From positions 62,001 through 126,000 of the forward strand of contig CANQXX010000001.1 of assembly GCA_947627905.1 (NCBI GenBank): a stretch of 64,000 nt of DNA. The letters are read 5' to 3'. The stretch is from an uncultured Clostridia bacterium (GTDB lineage: Bacteria > Bacillota > Clostridia > Oscillospirales > Ruminococcaceae). The notes beneath the pieces were generated by a model. The model saw only the letters and a list, made by a program, of their open reading frames with translations, made no database searches and was not told the origin of the DNA. This document shows positions 25,666 through 31,964 of this stretch, one piece after another. The position numbers were made by a program, and so were the translations under genes. Position 1 is the first letter of the stretch; every line of letters begins with the position of its first letter.

Positions 25666-26916
25666 TTATTCCGCCTGCCAGCTGTTAAGGTATTTTTCCT
25701 GAACGTCTGTCAGCTTGTCAATTTCCATGCCCCAGTAACGGATCTTTCTTTCTGCTACCTCACGGTCAATGTATTTCGGAACGTCGATTATCTTTTCCGT
25801 CAGCGAATCTTTATTTTTAACAAGATGAAGCGCGGACAAAGCCTGTATAGCAAAGCTCATATCCATTATCTCCGCAGGGTGTCCGTCACCGGCAGCAAGA
25901 TTTACAAGGCGTCCTTCCGCAATTACATATATCCACTTGCCGCTGTCAAGACGATAGCCCTGAATATTGTTACGGGCAACTTTTGTTTCAACGGCAATTT
26001 TCTTCAGCGTGGCAACGTCTACTTCAACATCGAAATGTCCTGCATTGCAGCAGATAGCCCCGTCTTTCATAACACGGAAACTTTCCTCAGTGATAACGTC
26101 CCGGCAGCCTGTTACAGTGATGAAGAAATCGCCTATCCTTGCGGCTTCGGTCATTTTCATTACTTTGAAGCCGTCCATTACTGCTTCCATAGCCTTTATA
26201 GGGTCAACTTCCGTAACGATGACTTCCGCACCCAAGCCTTTTGCGCGCATTGCAACGCCTTTTCCGCACCAGCCGTAACCTGCAACTACAACATTCTTTC
26301 CTGCAACTATAAGATTTGTAGTGCGGTTGATACCGTCCCATACCGATTGTCCCGTACCGTAACGGTTGTCAAAAAGGTGTTTGCAGTCGGCGTTGTTTAC
26401 AAGCACCATGGGGAATTTCAGCTTGTTTTCTTTTGCCATTGCAATAAGGCGGATAATTCCTGTAGTAGTTTCCTCACAGCCGCCGATAACATCTGCTATC
26501 TTTTCGGGATATTCATTATGAATAAGATTTACCAGATCGCCGCCGTCATCAATTATAATGTTCGGACCTGCTTCTATGACTGCGGCGGTATGGCGGTGAT
26601 ATTCCTCTGCGGTGGCATTGTACCATGCAAAAACATTAAGTCCTCCGTGAACAAGAGCGGCTGCAACGTCGTCCTGTGTGGAGAGCGGATTGCTTCCGGT
26701 GATGTACATCTCCGCGCCGCCTGCCGCAAGAACGCGGCAAAGATATGCGGTTTTTGCTTCCAAGTGAACGGAAAGAGCAACTTTTATGCCATTGAACGGT
26801 TTTTCCTTTGAAAATTCTTCCTCAATACCTCTGAGGAGCGGCATATTGCCCTTTACCCACTGTATCTTAGTTTCTCCGCTCTGCCAGAGATCAATATTTC
26901 TGATTTCACTGTTCAT
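25666..26916 (-). CDS. ahcY: Adenosylhomocysteinase
   Basis: Hydrolyses S-adenosylhomocysteine to adenosine and homocysteine in the methyl cycle. Its 416 residues correspond to the shorter bacterial/archaeal form without the 40-residue insert. NAD site GYGWCGKGVAMRA and NVVVAGYG; substrate segments NPLSTQDDVAAAL, DDGGDLV and NAGHFDVEVD. The start is the ATG at 26916, with AAAGGAATG upstream; a nearer in-frame ATG touches the ribosome site. Some anaerobes use this fold for S-inosylhomocysteine; sequence does not exclude that. ybaK is 14 nt upstream. Confidence 0.92.
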   Translation of the reverse strand: MNSEIRNIDLWQSGETKIQWVKGNMPLLRGIEEEFSKEKPFNGIKVALSVHLEAKTAYLCRVLAAGGAEMYITGSNPLSTQDDVAAALVHGGLNVFAWYNATAEEYHRHTAAVIEAGPNIIIDDGGDLVNLIHNEYPEKIADVIGGCEETTTGIIRLIAMAKENKLKFPMVLVNNADCKHLFDNRYGTGQSVWDGINRTTNLIVAGKNVVVAGYGWCGKGVAMRAKGLGAEVIVTEVDPIKAMEAVMDGFKVMKMTEAARIGDFFITVTGCRDVITEESFRVMKDGAICCNAGHFDVEVDVATLKKIAVETKVARNNIQGYRLDSGKWIYVIAEGRLVNLAAGDGHPAEIMDMSFAIQALSALHLVKNKDSLTEKIIDVPKYIDREVAERKIRYWGMEIDKLTDVQEKYLNSWQAE

Positions 26917-26930
26917 ATTTATCATTCCTT

Positions 26931-27419
26931 TCAAGCCGTAACATCTGCAAATTCAGCATCAAGATATGCGCGAAGTTTTTGCGGATCAGTTATCATCTGT
27001 TTTCCTCTTGCGCCGGCGCTTACGGAAAATGTGTCCATATTTCCGGCGGAAGCATCTATAAATGTCGGGAATTTCTTTTTCATTCCCACCGGAGAACAGC
27101 CTCCGCGGATATATCCGGTTACGCCGAGGAGATCCTTTACATGAAGCATTTCACATTTTTTATTTCCGGACACTTTTGCCGCTTTTTTCAGATCCAATTC
27201 TTTATTCACGGGTATGCAGCATACAAAATACCCGGTCTTGTCCCCTTTTAGAACAAGGGTCTTGAATACGGTATCAGGATCGCGCCCAAGCATCTCCGCT
27301 GCATGAGTTCCTGAAAGATCATTTTCATCAACTTCGTACTCCGAAGTTTCAAACTCTATTCCCGCCGCTTCAAGAAGCCGCATTGCATTTGTCCGGTCAG
27401 CTTTATTTTTAGATGCCAT
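26931..27419 (-). CDS. ybaK: Cys-tRNA(Pro)/Cys-tRNA(Cys) deacylase YbaK
   Basis: Editing-domain protein that removes Cys mischarged on tRNA-Pro. It has 162 residues with the YbaK/EbsC core: KADRTNAMRLLEAAGIEFE, VFKTLVLKGD, VCCIPVNKELDLKKAAK with the catalytic Lys, and YIRGGCSPVGMKKKFPTFID. Its first codons overlap the stop codon of the upstream gene by 11 nt, implying translational coupling. Confidence 0.93.
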   Translation of the reverse strand: MASKNKADRTNAMRLLEAAGIEFETSEYEVDENDLSGTHAAEMLGRDPDTVFKTLVLKGDKTGYFVCCIPVNKELDLKKAAKVSGNKKCEMLHVKDLLGVTGYIRGGCSPVGMKKKFPTFIDASAGNMDTFSVSAGARGKQMITDPQKLRAYLDAEFADVTA

Positions 27420-28353
27420 GATCAGATTCCACCTTAAGATCAGATTCCTGTATTGCTACAAGCGTCATTTCATCTCCGCGCTTTGAAACAACATATTCAA
27501 CATATTTATCCGGCTCCGGCTCATCGTCGGAAGTAAGCGTGAGCCATGCCGGTGTAGGTGAAACATATCCTACCGTAAGAGTGTATCTTTCTCCTACCCT
27601 TGAAATGTTCTCTATGTAAGGAGAATAGGTAAAATACTTAGGATTTGACGGTATTCTGTAAGACTTTATGCTCTCATCATAATAGAACTGCACATCTGCT
27701 CCGAGAATAGACTGATGTTCAACACCGATACCTGCTCCGAACAGCTTTGTTACATGCTGTTCAACATCAAGCTCCGGAACTATTATCATATCAAAATCCG
27801 ATTCATATTTGCTTTTGTCCTCATAAAGAATAATATCCCATATAGCTGCTGTAAGCATAGTGTCGCTCCTGAGCTTTACCGTCTGGTCGAACGGCGCAGG
27901 ATCGCATATAACGATAGGATAAACAAACCGTGCAAACTCTGTTTTCTGCTGAGTGTTATCGGCAAATTCCCTTATTCTGTCAACTGTATAGCTTATTACC
28001 GAAATAAGCCCAATTATCGCGAGTATGGAAATAACTATTCCGAACACAAAATATAGCTTTCTTCTTACACCCTCGGGATTTGCTTCCGGCATATCCGGAA
28101 CTGCCTGTTCGTCGGCAAATTCGGCAAGCTCTTCATGGCTTTCATCAAGAGCTTCTCCGAACATTTTTTTGATATTGTCTATAGATTCCTTATCCTGCTG
28201 CTTCCGTTTCATTTTTTCAATGTTATCGGAAGGAACGAGCTTAGGAGGTTTCTGAGAATTTTTTGCCGGCTTGTTTTTTTTATTTTTCCTGTCTTTTTCC
28301 GGTTCGCCTTTTATATAGGTATCATAATCGAAAAAATCTTTTTTATCGTCCAT
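27409..28353 (-). CDS. Orphan single-pass membrane protein in the proline operon
   Basis: I do not recognise this 314-residue protein. The N-terminal 90 residues are highly charged and lysine-rich (DKKDFFDYDTYIKGEPEKDRKNKKNK). One hydrophobic segment (about 100-122, LYFVFGIVISILAIIGLISVI) follows. The remaining 190 residues look like an external globular domain with no cysteines. AAAGGAG lies 14 nt before the ATG at 28353; an in-frame GTG closer to it leaves no spacing, so the start is uncertain. Position between proA and ybaK shows operon membership only. Confidence 0.65.
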   Translation of the reverse strand: MDDKKDFFDYDTYIKGEPEKDRKNKKNKPAKNSQKPPKLVPSDNIEKMKRKQQDKESIDNIKKMFGEALDESHEELAEFADEQAVPDMPEANPEGVRRKLYFVFGIVISILAIIGLISVISYTVDRIREFADNTQQKTEFARFVYPIVICDPAPFDQTVKLRSDTMLTAAIWDIILYEDKSKYESDFDMIIVPELDVEQHVTKLFGAGIGVEHQSILGADVQFYYDESIKSYRIPSNPKYFTYSPYIENISRVGERYTLTVGYVSPTPAWLTLTSDDEPEPDKYVEYVVSKRGDEMTLVAIQESDLKVESDHGI

Positions 28354-28376
28354 GATAAATGCAGGCACTCCTTTCG

Positions 28377-29624
28377 TCAGCGGATCTGACCGTTTCCGTC
28401 AATAAGATATTTCATTGATGTAAGCTCACGCAGTCCCATAGGTCCTCTTGCGTGCAGCTTCTGAGTGGATATCCCTATTTCCGCCCCGAAGCCGAACATT
28501 CCGCCGTCGGTAAATCTCGTTGAAGCGTTAACATAAACAGCGGCTGAATCCACCTCGTTCTTGAATTTTTCTGCATTTGCAAGATCATTTGTAACGATAC
28601 ACTCGCTGTGTCCCGTGCTGTATCTGGCAATATGCTCTATAGCTTCGTCGATACCGGATACCACTTTTACGGAGATTATATAATCAAGAAATTCTTTAGC
28701 ATAGTCATCTTCAGCGGCAGGAACAACACATTCTCCCAGTATCTCGGCAGTCCTTTTACAGCCGCGTATTTCCACATTATGTTCATCAAGGCGTTTCTTT
28801 ATGAGCGGGAGGATCTTGTCTGCTATTTTCTCATGAACAAGCAGTGATTCGACAGCATTGCATACAGACGGCCGCTGAGTTTTTCCGTTATCAACTATGT
28901 TGACAGCCATATCGTAGTCTGCGGATTCATCAACATAAACATGACAGTTTCCCACGCCTGTTTCTATAACAGGTACGGAAGCATTTTCCTTTACAGCGCG
29001 TATAAGTCCTGCTCCTCCGCGGGGGATAAGAACATCAAGATATTTGCTGCATTTCATGAGCTGAGTAGTTACTTCCCGTGTTGTATCGTCAACAAACTGC
29101 ACAGCGTCTGCCGGAAATCCGCATGAGGATATTGCATCACGCATTATGCTGCACAGTATATTATTTGAATTATACGCTTCTTTTCCGCCGCGCAGGATAA
29201 CAACGTTTCCCGCTTTAAGGCAAAGAACAGCCGCATCTACAGTAACATTAGGACGGGATTCAAAAATGATCCCTATTACCCCAAGAGGCACACGGACTTT
29301 AGTTATTCTCATGCCGTTCGGACGAACTGAGCAGAAATCAGCGGAACCGACAGGATCTTCAAGTTTTATAACATCTCGTACACCGTCTGCAATGCCTTTT
29401 ATCCTTTCGGCGGTAAGACGGAGCCTGTCCTGCATAACAGGAGAAATGCCGTTTTCCTTTGCCGCTTCAAGGTCTTTCGCATTGGCGGCAAGGATATTAT
29501 CGGTATTTTCTTCAATAGCAGATGCAATTGCTGCAAGAGCATTGTTTTTTTCCTGTGTTGAAGCGCACCTCAGAGCTTTTTCGGAAGCCTTGGCATTTGC
29601 TCCAAGCGTTTCTATATAAGTCAT
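28377..29624 (-). CDS. proA: Gamma-glutamyl phosphate reductase
   Basis: Second step of proline synthesis: NADPH reduction of gamma-glutamyl phosphate to glutamate semialdehyde. The 415 residues show the ALDH fold with RVPLGVIGIIFESRPNVT, CLKAGNVVILRGGKEA, the catalytic Cys in GKTQRPSVCNAVESLLVH, and ASTRFTDGGMFGFGAEIGISTQK. The ATG at 29624 is chosen because GGAGG is 8 nt upstream; an ATG two codons earlier is too close. proB is 18 nt upstream. Confidence 0.96.
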   Translation of the reverse strand: MTYIETLGANAKASEKALRCASTQEKNNALAAIASAIEENTDNILAANAKDLEAAKENGISPVMQDRLRLTAERIKGIADGVRDVIKLEDPVGSADFCSVRPNGMRITKVRVPLGVIGIIFESRPNVTVDAAVLCLKAGNVVILRGGKEAYNSNNILCSIMRDAISSCGFPADAVQFVDDTTREVTTQLMKCSKYLDVLIPRGGAGLIRAVKENASVPVIETGVGNCHVYVDESADYDMAVNIVDNGKTQRPSVCNAVESLLVHEKIADKILPLIKKRLDEHNVEIRGCKRTAEILGECVVPAAEDDYAKEFLDYIISVKVVSGIDEAIEHIARYSTGHSECIVTNDLANAEKFKNEVDSAAVYVNASTRFTDGGMFGFGAEIGISTQKLHARGPMGLRELTSMKYLIDGNGQIR

Positions 29625-29642
29625 ATTCATTCCTCCATATAA

Positions 29643-30431
29643 TTATTTTTCTGTAAATATCGTGCCGACAGACTTGCCGTCAAAGAAATCATAAAGAATA
29701 TACGGATTTCTTCCGTTGAGGATAGCCATATCCATACCTGCACCAAGAGCAAGCTCCGCGGCATTGAGCTTTGTTACCATTCCGCCGGTACCGAGCTTTG
29801 AGCCTGCGCCTCCTGCAAGAGAACGGATATTGTCATCTATCTTATTTATCACCGGAATAACTTCCGCATCCGGGTTTTCGTTTGGGTTACCGTTATAAAA
29901 GCCGTCAATATCCGAAAGTATGATAAGCATATCCGAACGGCTTATGATACCGACGTGCGCCGCAAGGCTGTCGTTTTCGCCCAGTTCAAGCTCCAGCTCA
30001 TCAATTGCAACGGTATCGTTTTCATTTACTACCGGTATAACATTATGGTCAAGGAGCTTTTCAAAAGTATTTACAACATTGTTTTTGCGCGGAGTGTCAA
30101 GTATATATCTTGTCAGCAGTATCTGTGCAACGGTTATGTTATGTTCACCAAAAAGTTTGTCATACATATACATAAGCTCACACTGTCCTACAGCTGCACA
30201 AGCCTGTTTCATAGGAGTATCCTTAGGACGCTCGGTAAGGCTCATTTTTGACATTCCCAGACCTATTGCTCCGGAAGAAACAAGTATGATCTCCTTTCCG
30301 CTGTTATGGATATCCGAAAGAACTTTTACGAGTTTTTCCACCCTGCGTATGTTCAGCCTTCCGGTCTTGTGCGTCAGCGTTGATGTGCCTACCTTTACAA
30401 CTATTCTTTTCTTTTCATTGATATCAAACAT
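29643..30431 (-). CDS. proB: Glutamate 5-kinase without PUA domain
   Basis: First and normally feedback-controlled step of proline synthesis. It has 262 residues. The amino-acid kinase core is complete (VVKVGTSTL, SSGAIGLG, NENDTVA, ILSDIDGFY, GTGGMVTKL), but the C-terminal PUA domain of the E. coli enzyme (367 residues) is absent, as in many Firmicutes. GAAAGG precedes the ATG. It forms proBA with the next gene. Confidence 0.95.
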   Translation of the reverse strand: MFDINEKKRIVVKVGTSTLTHKTGRLNIRRVEKLVKVLSDIHNSGKEIILVSSGAIGLGMSKMSLTERPKDTPMKQACAAVGQCELMYMYDKLFGEHNITVAQILLTRYILDTPRKNNVVNTFEKLLDHNVIPVVNENDTVAIDELELELGENDSLAAHVGIISRSDMLIILSDIDGFYNGNPNENPDAEVIPVINKIDDNIRSLAGGAGSKLGTGGMVTKLNAAELALGAGMDMAILNGRNPYILYDFFDGKSVGTIFTEK

Positions 30432-30456
30432 TGTTATCGCCTTTCTATCTATAATA

Positions 30457-31404
30457 TCAGGTGACCGTATTTACAGGATCACCGTTAATAAATGCTTTGA
30501 GATTTTCAGCAACTATGCCTATCAGACGTTTTCTTGTCTCTAAAGGCGCCCATGCAATGTGCGGAGTGATAATGCAGTTCTTTGCATTTTTCAGAGGAGT
30601 TTTTTCTGACATCGGCTCTTCACACAGAACATCAAGAGCAGCTCCGGCAATTTTTCCGCTGTTAAGAGCAGCTGCAAGATCCGTCTCGTTTACCACGGCT
30701 CCCCTGCTGGTATTTATAACTATGCATGACGGCTTGCAAAGGTCAAGCACATCACGGCATATCAGACCTTTTGTATCTTCCGTAAGGGGACAATGCGCCG
30801 TTATAAAATCCGACTGTTCAAAAAGTTCTTTCAGACCAACAAATTTTACCGTGCTGTCCTGTTTTGCAGTTCTTGTATTTACGATCACGTTCATATCAAA
30901 AGCCTCTGCAATAGCGGCAACTTTTCTTCCTATAGAACCATAACCGATGATACCGATTGTTTTTCCTGCAAGTTCGGTTATCGGAAAAGCAAAATCCGAG
31001 AATGTCTCCGACCTTATCCAGCCGCCTTCTTTGACATATTCTGCATACTGAGAGGTTTTGCCGGCAAAATACAGTATAAATGAAAACACCTGCTGTGCAA
31101 CTGCCGACGTTGAATATGCAGGAACATTGGAAACGGTTATCCCAAGTCTGCGGCAGGTATCAATATCAATATTATTATATCCGGTAGCGCATAATCCTAT
31201 ATATTTCAAATTCGGACACGCTTCAAGGATATCTTTTGTAAATGGAGTTTTATTGCACAGGACCGCTTCCGCATATCCGACATTGGAAATTATCTTTTCT
31301 GCCGGTGTAAGAGGATATTCATCAACGTCTCCGAGTTTATATATTTCTTCAAAGGAAACATCCCCTTTTGAAACTGTTTTAGCTTCAAGGATAGCAATTT
31401 TCAT
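30457..31404 (-). CDS. D-2-hydroxyacid dehydrogenase (glycerate/phosphoglycerate dehydrogenase-like)
   Basis: NAD(P)-dependent 2-hydroxyacid dehydrogenase of 315 residues. The Rossmann site is GIIGYGSIGRKVAAIA. Catalytic Arg in NTSRGAVVNE, Glu in LCEEPM and His in TPHIAWAP are all present. The N-terminal substrate lobe fits the hydroxypyruvate/glycerate branch better than SerA, since no ACT domain follows. The ATG at 31404 is chosen with AAGGAG 11 nt upstream. A nearer ATG opens only ATG-ATA-TGA, which overlaps the true start. First gene of the seven-gene operon; substrate unproven. Confidence 0.88.
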   Translation of the reverse strand: MKIAILEAKTVSKGDVSFEEIYKLGDVDEYPLTPAEKIISNVGYAEAVLCNKTPFTKDILEACPNLKYIGLCATGYNNIDIDTCRRLGITVSNVPAYSTSAVAQQVFSFILYFAGKTSQYAEYVKEGGWIRSETFSDFAFPITELAGKTIGIIGYGSIGRKVAAIAEAFDMNVIVNTRTAKQDSTVKFVGLKELFEQSDFITAHCPLTEDTKGLICRDVLDLCKPSCIVINTSRGAVVNETDLAAALNSGKIAGAALDVLCEEPMSEKTPLKNAKNCIITPHIAWAPLETRKRLIGIVAENLKAFINGDPVNTVT

Positions 31405-31441
31405 ATCATGACAGACTCCTTCCAGAAAAATAAACATAATT

Positions 31442-31470
31442 ATTATACCATAATATACTTAAAATTTCAA
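31442..31470 (-). promoter_or_regulatory. Sigma-A promoter of the seven-gene minus-strand operon
   Basis: On the minus strand TTGAAA, 17 nt ending in TATGG, TATAAT. Perfect -10 with an extended TGG, about 38 nt ahead of the first start codon. Confidence 0.78.
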
Positions 31471-31571
31471 TACTTACGGTCAAAGCTTTACAACTTATTA
31501 TTTATCCTGACGAAATTCCTTTTGAGATAATGTCTTTTTAATTTAAAAATATTATAAATTTTAAAAAAATG

Positions 31572-31600
31572 TTGAAAAAATTTGTTTATTGTGATATAAT
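31572..31600 (+). promoter_or_regulatory. Strong sigma-A promoter in the long intergenic region
   Basis: TTGAAA, 17 nt, TATAAT. Transcription would start near 31607, giving either a separate RNA or a leader of about 355 nt for the flavodoxin gene. Confidence 0.72.
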
Positions 31601-31606
31601 ATTGTA

Positions 31607-31783
31607 AAAGCAGGAAAATTACTTGTAAAAGGTAATAAAAATATGACCTGTGTTAAATAAAAGCAGGAAATATTTTGAATAATTTTCCATATCGTAACTA
31701 AGTCTGTACACAAGCAGCAAACGCTTTAGTATATTGCAATTGTTTATACTGCTTTAAATCGCTTCTGTTTGTTGTGCATTTTT
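31607..31783 (+). ncRNA. Candidate structured RNA (leader or small RNA)
   Basis: About 175 nt between a strong promoter and a stem ending in five T (31779-31783). AAAAGCAGGAAA occurs twice (31606-31617, 31659-31670), and one CCTG between them (31647-31650) could pair with either copy. Local hairpins: ATTAC/GTAAT (31618-31636) and GGAAA/TTTCC (31666-31688). The final element is CACAA-bulge-CAAAC (31709-31722) paired with GTTTG-TTGTG (31767-31776), enclosing AGTATA/TATACT. No known RNA family is recognised. The rest of the 31405-31961 gap (31784-31929) is AT-rich, with only a possible second promoter near 31845-31876. Confidence 0.35.
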
Positions 31784-31929
31784 AATAAACATCATCTTTT
31801 AAAATTTAAGATTTGTATAAAATTTATCTATTATTAACATAAAATTCACAAATAAGACAGCATTAATATATATAATTATAATGTATAGTATTTGCTCGAC
31901 CTTATGAATTATGATCAATATACTGCAAT

Positions 31930-31964
31930 AAGGAGGATGCGGCAGGATATTCTGTCCGCTGATG
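31930..31964 (+). promoter_or_regulatory. Ribosome-binding site, 7-bp hairpin, start codon
   Basis: AAGGAGG (31930-31936) is 25 nt from the first in-frame ATG (31962). The gap is filled by GCGGCAG-GATATT-CTG-T-CCGC (31939-31959), a 7-bp stem with one bulged T. Folding brings the ribosome site to about 4 nt from ATG 31962 or 13 nt from ATG 31971. Confidence 0.55.

Noticed and set aside
31643..31660. Five-codon frame ATG-ACC-TGT-GTT-AAA-TAA with AAAGGT upstream in the candidate leader RNA
   Set aside because: Too short to separate from chance; no regulatory codon run as in attenuator peptides.
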